IMG/VR virus record: IMGVR_UViG_3300009788_000133
Location: 1 to 49,672 of that record
DNA length: 49,672 nucleotides
Reading direction: 5' to 3' (one strand)
DNA from: a virus
Shown here: piece after piece, positions 39,922 through 47,760 of the stretch
Layout of the letters: each line of letters opens with the position of its first letter
Position numbering within the stretch: the first letter of the stretch is position 1
Made by a program: the position numbers and the translations under genes
Notes under the pieces: model-generated
What the model was told of the DNA's origin: nothing
What the model saw: the letters and a program-made list of their open reading frames with translations, nothing else
Database searches by the model: none

Positions 39922-41160
39922 ATGGCAGAAGAAAAAACAAAAGAACAAATTGCTGCTGAAGCTGAGGCTACAGCGGCCACTGAATTAGCAGACGCAGCAG
40001 TAGAAGCGGAAGCGTCGCTAGAAGAAATTACTGAAAAAAGATTAGAACAGACTTTCGAGACTCACGAACCGCTTGAAAAGTCGGCAGAGCCAAAATCAGA
40101 AACAGACGAACCTACCCCGAAAGAAGAAGAAAAATCGGCAGAGTCGTCTGATGATGATGATGAACCTACCCCGGCAGAAAAAGCGGAGGAAGATAAGATA
40201 GAGGCTGAACTAAAAGCCGCTAAGGAAGCTGAAGAAGATACTTCGGTCACGGACGAAGAAGGTAAAGCCACGGATGAGGAAGCAGGTAAGGCTGAGACTA
40301 AAGGTGAGGAAAAAGTTCCCGAACTTTCTGAAGCCTATTACCGTGCGGCTATCCACATGGGTTGGACAGACGAGGACATAAAAGCGTCTCTCGCAACCAA
40401 TCCTAAACTAGCAACCAAGACTTTTGCCAACATTTACGAATCTGTCAACAGGTCATCTGAAGAATTTGCTAAGTTTGGCCAAGCTAAAAGAGAAGCAGAT
40501 GCCAAACTTGCTGAGAAACCTGAGCCTAGCAAGCAAGAAACTAGCGAATACAAGAGTGCTGTAGACATTGAGCAACTTCGTAAGGACAATCCGGGAGACC
40601 CAATGGTTGACCTGATTGAAGCACAAGACGCTCAGAATAAGTTGATGTTTGATAAAATCAATGCTATGGAAACTGCTGAACCAGTGGACATAGACACACG
40701 AACTGGTACTACAACAGCAACAGAGCAGCGTGCCTTAAATCAGGAGTCAGCGGCGATACAGCAACAGATCGAAGGATTTTTCAACGGTGATGTAGTTAAA
40801 CCATACGCTGAGTTCTATGGCGTAATACCGAAAGACGGTAACTGGGATAGTTTGACACCAGGTGAGAAAGCCAATAGATGGGCTGTAATTGAAATGATGG
40901 ATCAGATGATCGTAGGTGCTGAAAGTTTTGGGAAAGTGATGGAGATAGACGAGGCGATACGTAGAGCACATTTGAGCGTATCTGAACCTCTAAGAGAAAA
41001 AGTAATCCGCGAAGGTATTATGGGTAAGGTAGTAAAACGCAGTGGCGGGATAACGCTTAAACCATCCAGCACTGCTAAACCTGCAAACACTGCTCCGCAG
41101 ACGCAAGGCGAACTGTTGAGTGTTACGGAGGAAAGGTTGAAAAAAATTCGTAATACCTAA
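39922..41160 (+). CDS. Scaffolding protein
   Basis: 412 residues from MAEEKTKEQ (SD AAAGGGGATAA). Strongly acidic, Glu/Ala/Lys-rich low-complexity N-terminal ~130 residues, then helices; upstream of the probable major capsid gene. Charge, helicity and position are those of scaffolds that guide procapsid assembly. No sequence family recognised. Confidence 0.7.
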   Translation: MAEEKTKEQIAAEAEATAATELADAAVEAEASLEEITEKRLEQTFETHEPLEKSAEPKSETDEPTPKEEEKSAESSDDDDEPTPAEKAEEDKIEAELKAAKEAEEDTSVTDEEGKATDEEAGKAETKGEEKVPELSEAYYRAAIHMGWTDEDIKASLATNPKLATKTFANIYESVNRSSEEFAKFGQAKREADAKLAEKPEPSKQETSEYKSAVDIEQLRKDNPGDPMVDLIEAQDAQNKLMFDKINAMETAEPVDIDTRTGTTTATEQRALNQESAAIQQQIEGFFNGDVVKPYAEFYGVIPKDGNWDSLTPGEKANRWAVIEMMDQMIVGAESFGKVMEIDEAIRRAHLSVSEPLREKVIREGIMGKVVKRSGGITLKPSSTAKPANTAPQTQGELLSVTEERLKKIRNT

Positions 41161-41186
41161 GCATTGATAGAGAGGGAAACTAAATT

Positions 41187-42275
41187 ATGAGTGTAAAGAA
41201 TGCTGATTTAGCTGACATGATTGCGATAACTTTGAATGACTTACCAAGTCAAGAATTTGAAGTTGCGTGGGATAATCAGGACTATGAGTTCTGTAGAATT
41301 TATCAGAACGAGCGTATGATAGTAGATGGTGGTCCAGAAATTGAGCGTAAGGTCATGCTCAACAACACTGGTAATGCTCGGTATCGTAGACTGTTTGATA
41401 CTGATGAGCCAGCCGTTGGCGACGTGATGCACACCATTAAAGTACCGTGGTGCCAGGTTGGAACTAATTATTCCTGGGATCGTTTGGAAATCTTGCGTAA
41501 TAAGAACTCGGCAAAAGGATTCATTGACCTTATGAAAGTTCGTAGGATTGATGGTCTCTGGTCTCTGGCCGACTTGATAGAAGACAGAGCCTGGAAGACC
41601 CCTGATACCTCATCGGACGATCTGTACCCGTATGGCGTTCCGTATTACCTTACGTATTACACAGACGCTAGTGGTACAGTCAACACGAGTGCTGGTTTTA
41701 GCGGTGTAGCTGCCAGGTTTCAGGATGGTACCTATACCGGTACTATTGCTGGCATAAATGCTACCAATGAAGCAAAGTGGCGTAACTATTGTGCATTGTA
41801 TACCAATGTCAATAATGCTATGTTGAAGGCTTTCCGTACTGCGTTTGTTGCCACAAGGTTCAAACCACCGTTGTTCATCAATGATCCGGCTTCAAAGCGT
41901 ACTGCACAGAAACGTGTGTATGCTAATCTTGATACTGTAACTGATCTTATGGATCTTGCGGATCAGAAGGATGACCGCCATAGTGGTAAAGATGTACTGT
42001 CAAACCTGAAGGTAGACGACGGCGGTCTCTGTTATGTCAACAGGCTTCCTGTCATCTATATTCCACAGCTTGACGGAGCAGACTACAGCCCGATTTACTG
42101 CATTGATTTTTCCAAGTTTATTCCTTATGTTCAGGATGACAACTGGATGCACGAAGACGACCCTCAGACCGATAGAGGTCAGCATACGACCTTTACCGTG
42201 TTCCTTGATGGTTCGCATAATAACCTGTGTTTAAACAGGCGTACATGTGGCTTCGTATTACACAAAGCTGCGTAA
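41187..42275 (+). CDS. Major capsid protein (probable)
   Basis: 362 residues, well-folded mixed composition, directly after the scaffold. Cys-containing C-terminal region (NNLCLNRRTCGF), no signal. MADLAD-type helical N-terminus (MSVKNADLADMIAITL). An HK97-like fold is likely but not demonstrable by eye. The twin hairpins lie immediately downstream. Confidence 0.65.
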   Translation: MSVKNADLADMIAITLNDLPSQEFEVAWDNQDYEFCRIYQNERMIVDGGPEIERKVMLNNTGNARYRRLFDTDEPAVGDVMHTIKVPWCQVGTNYSWDRLEILRNKNSAKGFIDLMKVRRIDGLWSLADLIEDRAWKTPDTSSDDLYPYGVPYYLTYYTDASGTVNTSAGFSGVAARFQDGTYTGTIAGINATNEAKWRNYCALYTNVNNAMLKAFRTAFVATRFKPPLFINDPASKRTAQKRVYANLDTVTDLMDLADQKDDRHSGKDVLSNLKVDDGGLCYVNRLPVIYIPQLDGADYSPIYCIDFSKFIPYVQDDNWMHEDDPQTDRGQHTTFTVFLDGSHNNLCLNRRTCGFVLHKAA

Positions 42276-42280
42276 TAAAC

Positions 42281-42325
42281 TAGTCTGGAATTGGACTAAC
42301 GTAACGCCGTTTGGAATTGAACGGC
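42281..42325 (+). other. Twin hairpins with identical loops
   Basis: TAGTC-[TGGAATTG]-GACTA (42281-42298) and GCCGTT-[TGGAATTG]-AACGGC (42306-42325), 5- and 6-base-pair stems with the same eight-base loop, between the major capsid and decoration genes. Stems differ while loops are identical, so a loop-binding factor or a regulated mRNA element is suggested. Confidence 0.65.
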
Positions 42326-42352
42326 ATAAATTAAAAGAAAGGTAAGAGAAAA

Positions 42353-43507
42353 ATGAGTAAAATTTCATTTATGGGCGTTGGTGGATTTGATCCTATTGCC
42401 CAAACAAAACGAGTAGTATGGCGACCCGTTTCTACTGGCACCGCATTGAAGATAGGCGATCCAGTATGTTATTGTAAGGACGCTCAGGATTACAAGGAAC
42501 GTACTACTAATCCGATAACTGGCGGGACGACTTATGCTGAGGGTGCTCAGACATACAACGGTCGTTTATTTGTTGTTGAGGAACCATTGATTGATAACAT
42601 TGACCAGTTTGCTGGAATCGTTAAGAACCTTGGTTCTAAAGACGGTGCAGATGGTGATTTCATTGAAATCTACACGGCAAATTCTGGTGCAATAGTTCCG
42701 GCTAATGTAGTTCTAACAGCTACTACAGTGGGTAGAACTTTGTTGTCAGTTATGGTAGGGACCAGGACACTCGGTAGTCCGACCAGTGACATACCTGCTT
42801 ATGGTGTAACTGCTGGTTCCACTGATTCTAAAGTAATCGGAATTGCAATGGAGACACTTACTGCCGCTGGCCTATGTTGGGTCAAACTTGATGAGAATAA
42901 TTTTATCCATCAGGGTGGCAACATTGGTAATGAGTTTGTAGTAGCGGCGGTTGCTGATGATGTAACTGTAAATCAGATGAATGTTTCATTTGCTAATACG
43001 CAAGACCATTGCCAACTTTTGCATTATCGTGCAAAACTAACCGGCATTGGAGATGTTCATGCGTCAAGAGGTATATTCCGCTTTGACGCGATCTTAGACC
43101 ATACAGGTGGTGAGTCCCATATTTATGGAATAGATGTGTTAATGGACATCGGTGACGGTGTCACCACACCGTACCTTGCCCCGCTTAAAGCAACTTTGCG
43201 TACACGAAGTGAGGATCCTGATTTGTCAGGTGCACATGGTGTGGCTTGTCTTATGCTTGAGTACATTATGACAAAAACCACGACAAGTGTACTCACTAAT
43301 CCACCCCCGTATGGTGCTTTGATTCATGTAAATTCTGATGATGTTGGAACTACACCGAAGTATCTTTTCTTCTCTGATAAAGATTTATCATTGGCTGTAA
43401 CGAGTGATGATATTGCTGCTGCTGATACTGCGGCGAAATCTATTTTGATTAGGTCCGGTGGTGTAGAATACCACATACCGATTTATACGGATGCGGAAAT
43501 TGCGTAA
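42353..43507 (+). CDS. Probable capsid decoration or head-stabilising protein
   Basis: 384 residues, beta-rich, Thr/Gly-rich, following the capsid. The N-terminal ~150 residues look like a fibre/decoration-type domain; residues ~195-300 (ILDHTGGESHIYGIDVLMDIG) form another. The 3' end (VEYHIPIYTDAEIA) is a common phage structural ending. Assigned by position and composition only. Confidence 0.55.
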   Translation: MSKISFMGVGGFDPIAQTKRVVWRPVSTGTALKIGDPVCYCKDAQDYKERTTNPITGGTTYAEGAQTYNGRLFVVEEPLIDNIDQFAGIVKNLGSKDGADGDFIEIYTANSGAIVPANVVLTATTVGRTLLSVMVGTRTLGSPTSDIPAYGVTAGSTDSKVIGIAMETLTAAGLCWVKLDENNFIHQGGNIGNEFVVAAVADDVTVNQMNVSFANTQDHCQLLHYRAKLTGIGDVHASRGIFRFDAILDHTGGESHIYGIDVLMDIGDGVTTPYLAPLKATLRTRSEDPDLSGAHGVACLMLEYIMTKTTTSVLTNPPPYGALIHVNSDDVGTTPKYLFFSDKDLSLAVTSDDIAAADTAAKSILIRSGGVEYHIPIYTDAEIA

Positions 43508-43513
43508 CTAACT

Positions 43514-43557
43514 GACTCAAACCCGGTGCTCCTTAATGTGGGGCATCGGGTTGGGTC
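43514..43557 (+). terminator. Long stem-loop after the decoration gene
   Basis: GACTCAA, one bulged A, CCCGGTGCTCC, loop TTAATGT, GGGGCATCGGG, TTGGGTC: about 18 pairs with one bulge, including three G-U. No U tract follows, so it may be a leaky terminator or an RNase processing site in the late mRNA. Confidence 0.5.
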
Positions 43558-43592
43558 TTAACTTAACCACGTTTTTTGAAGGGGATAAGAAA

Positions 43593-43958
43593 ATGAAGAA
43601 ATTTGAATTAGACTTGAGTGTGTATGAAGTAACAGTACAAGTACCTGTTACCAAAGACGGCCAGCATGTGTTTGAAGACAAAAATGAAGTGTACCCGCTG
43701 CAGGCAAATATCAACGCATGGCTTCGTGGCATTGGCATCTTCAAGAGTGGTGAGGACATCGCTGAGGCAGTTAGTGTTGCCAAGCAGATACGTGATTACG
43801 AGGGTAATTTAATCATTCTGGATGAGCGTGAAGCTGGTGTGCTGAAATACGCTGTAAATCGTTTAGTCGAATTAACAGCAGAGGGCAAAGCTAATCTCGG
43901 TGGCGAGGTACATGAAGAAGCCATCGTTAGAGTCATAAAGATGAAAGAAGTAGATTAA
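43593..43958 (+). CDS. Hypothetical head-region protein
   Basis: 121 residues from MKKFELDLSVYE (SD GAAGGGGATAA). Beta-rich N-terminal 40 residues, helical C-terminus ending in basic/acidic alternation. Follows the decoration gene; may be a head-tail connector component, but no family recognised. Confidence 0.55.
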   Translation: MKKFELDLSVYEVTVQVPVTKDGQHVFEDKNEVYPLQANINAWLRGIGIFKSGEDIAEAVSVAKQIRDYEGNLIILDEREAGVLKYAVNRLVELTAEGKANLGGEVHEEAIVRVIKMKEVD

Positions 43959-44049
43959 AACTAATATCTAAGCCTGACTCTGGCCCTCTGGTTAAAGACA
44001 TGGGGGGTCAGATAGGGCTTTAACCCCGTGTCTTGGGAAGGAGACGATT
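43959..44049 (+). other. Structured leader with alternative stems
   Basis: Two mutually exclusive stems: GGTTAAAG (43990-43997) with CTTTAACC (44018-44025), and AGACATGGGG (43996-44005) with CCCCGTGTCT (44024-44033). Further GCCCT/AGGGC (43983/44014) and CTGAC/GTCAG (43974/44007) pairs allow crossing. The arrangement is compatible with a switch or attenuator before the small gene at 44050. Its expression is not proven. Confidence 0.55.
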
Positions 44050-44205
44050 ATGACAGTACAAGAAGCAATACAGAACATTGAGAATGTGGTTTCTAGTTCC
44101 TTGATGAATTGTAAAGACCACGCAGCGTTGCAACAGAGTGTTGCACTCGTTGCACAGCAGTGTAAACTGGCAGAAGAATTAGCAAAGGAAAAGACGCATG
44201 AGTGA
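44050..44205 (+). CDS. Small helical protein (51 aa)
   Basis: MTVQEAIQNIENVVSSSLMN ... KLAEELAKEKTHE, SD AAGGAGA. Fully helical, one Cys in NCKDH. Overlaps the next ATG. It follows the alternative-stem leader. Function unknown. Confidence 0.55.
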   Translation: MTVQEAIQNIENVVSSSLMNCKDHAALQQSVALVAQQCKLAEELAKEKTHE

Positions 44206-45529
44206 ACCTACCGGGGCGTTAACATTTGAAAGTCTGGTTAGACGCGTAGCTGAAGAAGCAGGAATTTCTTATCACGGTTCTACTGGACAGGAACGGCCTA
44301 ATGTTCCTATAGACGCACACGACCTGTTTAAGTGCAAACAAGTTGTCAATGATGGCATCAGGATGTTCATAGCTGATGCACCAGCAAATGGCTGGCGGTG
44401 GATGCGAAGGATAGCTTCTGTAACTATGACGGCCACGCGTATCACAGGCACAGTTGACAGCGTAAGTGGGACGGCACCTGGAACCTACACGCTAGTGGAT
44501 GCTACGTTAACTGCTTCTTATGATACTGACGACGACCTTTTAAATTATTACATCTACATCCTGACTGGAACTGGTATAGGGTGTTATGCTAAAATAACAG
44601 GTTACACTGCAATATCTGGCACCATTACTGTGGCTGATTGGCTGGACTCCAATGGAAATGCAATTGCTCATACTGGTGGTGCAGTTCCGGTAGCTACGGA
44701 TACATTTGCTATTACACCTGTTGAAACAGTTGGTGGAGACATAGCCAGGTACCCATTGCCGGAGAACTTTGGCGGCGATCCCGCTGGCAGGATAGAGTAC
44801 GCTAGTAGCACGAATCATGCCAGTATAATAGACTGGTGTGACGAGTCATACATCAGAGCCAGGCGTTCAGTTTCAGTGATCACTGGCTACCCAAGGCACG
44901 CTGCAATTAGGCCATTGGAACCAGTAACGAGTTCTGCCAGTGCCAAGCGAAGGTTTGAGATTATTTTTGACCCCCAGCCGGTAGCTGCTGACACGGTAGA
45001 ATTTCCATACACACTGCACTTTGATGACCTGCAACTTGAAGCCGGTGATGCCAGTTCGGTCAGTGGAACTACTGGTCTACTGGATACTGCTCTTAATGCT
45101 CTTTATCCAGATGACTATTTCAATGGATGGAAGATTAAAATAGTCAGTGGGACTGGTAAGAATAGCTATGCTAATGTTGATGACTATACAGGTGGCACAG
45201 CACAATTCGATGTGGTTGATTGGCTGTTTATCAGTGGTGCCGTTGGAGGCACAGACCCAGCAGCCAGTAGTGTTTATGTAGTTGAGCCTGTGAATAATCT
45301 GCATCCAGCGGGTTACAGATTTGATGAAATCATTTTGGCGGCTTGCATGGCTAAAGCTGAGATGGAGTTTGAGGACATAGCTGGCAACTATGTAGAGCAA
45401 TATCACAAGAAATCTCTGACTGAAGCTTTTAGAATAGACGCCAGAAGTGCTCCCAGGCAACTGGGTTCAATGAATTTAGGAGAACGTCACGCACGCGAAC
45501 GTACGTGGACTGATGTCGAATATAATTAA
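44198..45529 (+). CDS. Head-tail adaptor / tail protein with duplicated inserted domain
   Basis: 443 residues. Helical ends (ESLVRRVAEEAG at the front, MAKAEMEFEDIAGNYVEQYH near the end) flank a middle with two similar beta segments (about residues 85-175 and 290-370) that share features such as GTG...YA and DWL. This suggests an inserted duplication within a phage head-completion or tail adaptor. SD and overlap with the upstream gene give coupling. Confidence 0.55.
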   Translation: MSEPTGALTFESLVRRVAEEAGISYHGSTGQERPNVPIDAHDLFKCKQVVNDGIRMFIADAPANGWRWMRRIASVTMTATRITGTVDSVSGTAPGTYTLVDATLTASYDTDDDLLNYYIYILTGTGIGCYAKITGYTAISGTITVADWLDSNGNAIAHTGGAVPVATDTFAITPVETVGGDIARYPLPENFGGDPAGRIEYASSTNHASIIDWCDESYIRARRSVSVITGYPRHAAIRPLEPVTSSASAKRRFEIIFDPQPVAADTVEFPYTLHFDDLQLEAGDASSVSGTTGLLDTALNALYPDDYFNGWKIKIVSGTGKNSYANVDDYTGGTAQFDVVDWLFISGAVGGTDPAASSVYVVEPVNNLHPAGYRFDEIILAACMAKAEMEFEDIAGNYVEQYHKKSLTEAFRIDARSAPRQLGSMNLGERHARERTWTDVEYN

Positions 45530-45552
45530 AAAATAGAAACGGAGAAACGAAA

Positions 45553-46026
45553 ATGGCAGACCAGGAACCAAGAAGATGGCAAAGAGATGAATGGAAGGGC
45601 GAACTGCCCATCCTGTACAAAAAGTTGACAATAACAGATGCGGAACTCAAGTTATTGGTGGGCACGCCAAAAGAACTAGTACCAGCACCTGGAGCAGGTA
45701 AGTATGTCGAGATGGTAAGTCTTGACATTATCCTGCGTGCCGGTACAGAAGTCTTGACCGAGAGTACTGATAACCTGGTGGTTGGTTATAATGATGGTAC
45801 TGTAGCAATAGGTGAAACTATTGAGACTACTACTTTTATAACCTCAGTAACAGACGCCATCACTCATTGGTTTGGCAAGAAAGATGATTTGATTGCTGAT
45901 ATATCGACTATAGTCAATCAGAACGTCGCCCTCTTAAACAACAGTGGTGATTTCGCCGGTTGTGCGAGTGGAGACTCTGCGTTGCTGGTTACGTTTGCTT
46001 ACAGAATACAAGAGACGGGTCTTTAA
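45553..46026 (+). CDS. Phage structural protein
   Basis: 157 residues, SD CGGAGA. Contains AELKLLVGTPKELVPAPGAG then VEMVSLDIILRAGTEVLTES, a pattern common in small phage virion proteins, and ends SALLVTFAYRIQETGL. Probably a tail or head decoration component in the same operon. Confidence 0.55.
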   Translation: MADQEPRRWQRDEWKGELPILYKKLTITDAELKLLVGTPKELVPAPGAGKYVEMVSLDIILRAGTEVLTESTDNLVVGYNDGTVAIGETIETTTFITSVTDAITHWFGKKDDLIADISTIVNQNVALLNNSGDFAGCASGDSALLVTFAYRIQETGL

Positions 46027-46056
46027 GATTATCCCCGCGTGCGTGTTTTTGCATAG

Positions 46057-46088
46057 CTGTAACCGGGGGCTACAACCCTCGGTTACAG
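46057..46088 (+). terminator. Stem-loop after 45553-46026
   Basis: CTGTAACCGGGGG pairs with CCCTCGGTTACAG (13 pairs, one G-U) around a six-base loop, followed by T-rich TATTATATCTT. Best intrinsic terminator candidate in the late region. The next gene begins 29 bases later, so it may be partial (attenuating). Confidence 0.65.
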
Positions 46089-46116
46089 TATTATATCTTG
46101 ATTGAGAGGAATTATA

Positions 46117-46341
46117 ATGAAATTACCATTTCCATTTTTGGGTTTGGATAAAGGCCGTGCTGCACACCAGCAACCGCCCATAACTTCTCCAGACATGAGC
46201 AACGTGCGTCTCTATGACACGTTAGACAATAGAGCACGTGGTGGTCAGAGACCAGGGCTGGATAAGTGGGGTGCTGGGACGCGAATAGGTGGTGCAGAAC
46301 AGCCTGTGGTAGCAATAATTTCAGTATCGAGTGTCGCGTAA
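46117..46341 (+). CDS. N-terminal fragment of a split tail tubular protein
   Basis: 74 residues from MKLPFPFLGLDKG (SD GAGAGGAAT). PITSPDMSNVRLYDTLDNR and GGQRPGLDKWGAG look like the N-terminal piece of phage tail tubular proteins, which normally continue into several hundred residues. Here it stops after IISVSSVA. The continuing domain is encoded at 47760-49337. The intervening genes 46343-47760 are inserted modules. Confidence 0.6.
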   Translation: MKLPFPFLGLDKGRAAHQQPPITSPDMSNVRLYDTLDNRARGGQRPGLDKWGAGTRIGGAEQPVVAIISVSSVA

Positions 46342-46342
46342 T

Positions 46343-47218
46343 ATGGCTTTACAAATCTCACAACATGTTGATGATGCTGCTCCTAGTATTGCTGGTTGGC
46401 GATGTGGACAGGGCTTTACTCCTGCAAGTGATTTTTCAGTATCTTCTGTGAAGTTAAAATTTGCAGTATATCCGACATTTACAGGTGGAGTCTCCGATTT
46501 ACAGGTTAAGCTGGAAGTGTGGAACGGTTCCGGCTGGGACAGCCACAGTGATACAATTCAACTTACAGGTGCTGGTTTGGTAGGGGATCACGCAGTACCA
46601 AATTCACCCAGCTACATTGAAAATGAGTTTGTATTTCCAACACCTATTCCAGTTGCCAATAGCGTGTTGCACAGAATAAGAGTGGTCTACATGCACGACA
46701 CTGGGACAGTTCCAACTGGGTATTGTTGGTGTGCATCAACGGCCACGAATCCTTACGCAGGGGGTGTGGCGTATGACAACAACTTAAACACACAGGCGGC
46801 TTATGACTTATGGTTTGAAGTTCACGGGGATGTAAAACCTAACAAGCCTACCAGCCCCACGCCGTCGCATACTGATACTGGCATAGCACTTAATACGTCA
46901 GAATTGAGTTGGACAGCGGGAGCAAATACTGATACGTTTGACGTTTATTTCGGAGAGTCTGGGAGTGAGGTGCTCGTAGCAGAAGGTCAAGATGTCTCTG
47001 ACGAAAACTGGGCCATATTATTTGGCTCGTTGGGTTATGGAACCACTTATGGGTGGAGAGTAGATGCGAGTAATTTTTATGGCACGACTACTGGAGATAC
47101 ATGGACGTTTACGACACTAACTTTCGACCCGCCTGTTCCATCAGGTCAAAACGGTATGTTGGTAGTTAAAAGGCTAGTGGCAGCAGCGAATAATAAATTT
47201 TGGTATGAGGACATCTAG
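46343..47218 (+). CDS. Inserted tail cassette: jelly-roll + Fn3-like domain
   Basis: 291 residues from MALQISQHV. N-terminal beta-rich jelly-roll-like part (about 1-160), then a fibronectin-III/PKD-like domain (about 185-275, SELSWTAGANTDTFDVYFG and TTYGWRVDASNF). The C-terminus VVKRLVAAANNKFWYEDI is homologous to the end of the next gene. Located between the two parts of the split tail tubular gene. Probably tail-tip display or carbohydrate-binding. Confidence 0.6.
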   Translation: MALQISQHVDDAAPSIAGWRCGQGFTPASDFSVSSVKLKFAVYPTFTGGVSDLQVKLEVWNGSGWDSHSDTIQLTGAGLVGDHAVPNSPSYIENEFVFPTPIPVANSVLHRIRVVYMHDTGTVPTGYCWCASTATNPYAGGVAYDNNLNTQAAYDLWFEVHGDVKPNKPTSPTPSHTDTGIALNTSELSWTAGANTDTFDVYFGESGSEVLVAEGQDVSDENWAILFGSLGYGTTYGWRVDASNFYGTTTGDTWTFTTLTFDPPVPSGQNGMLVVKRLVAAANNKFWYEDI

Positions 47219-47760
47219 TGGCAGCAGGAAAAATAGATGAACACACGCATAACACAGGGTCTACCAGCTTTAGTGGTGCTGACTGGGTTGCAATGAATTT
47301 TACAGCGTCTGAGTCTTACACAATAACAAGTGTGAAGTTGAATTTATTTAAAACAGGAACTCCAGGGACTCTAACAGTTTCGATAAGAAACACGACTGCT
47401 GATGTACCATCTGGTGGAGACTTGGCATCTGGTACATTCAATGCCAACGATTTGCTTGCGTCACCTGGGCAGTATGAAGAAATTACACTTGGAGCAGGAT
47501 ATTCTTTGGTTAGTGGTACTAAGTATGCTATAGTGTGCAGGTGTGTCGCAGCTTCTGTCTATTGGGGCCGTGGTCTTACTTATCCAGGTGGAGGTAGGTG
47601 TACATCTGCAAATGCAGGTGTAAACTGGGGGGCAGAAAGTGTTGTTAAGATGAACTTTGAAACTTGGGGAACGCCATCAAGTTCTATACCAAGTGACCAA
47701 GTGGTCGTTCGCAGGTTGGTCGCGGCTGGGAATAACAAATTTTATTATGAGGACTTATAA
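47218..47760 (+). CDS. Second inserted tail cassette: jelly-roll-like protein
   Basis: 180 residues, GTG start overlapping the previous TAG. Beta-rich (AMNFTASESYTITSVKLNLF and GTLTVSIRNTTADVPSGGD), a jelly-roll/choice-of-anchor-like single domain. It ends VVVRRLVAAGNNKFYYEDL, the same hinge as the previous gene's end. The stop overlaps the next ATG (TAATG). Confidence 0.6.
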   Translation: MAAGKIDEHTHNTGSTSFSGADWVAMNFTASESYTITSVKLNLFKTGTPGTLTVSIRNTTADVPSGGDLASGTFNANDLLASPGQYEEITLGAGYSLVSGTKYAIVCRCVAASVYWGRGLTYPGGGRCTSANAGVNWGAESVVKMNFETWGTPSSSIPSDQVVVRRLVAAGNNKFYYEDL

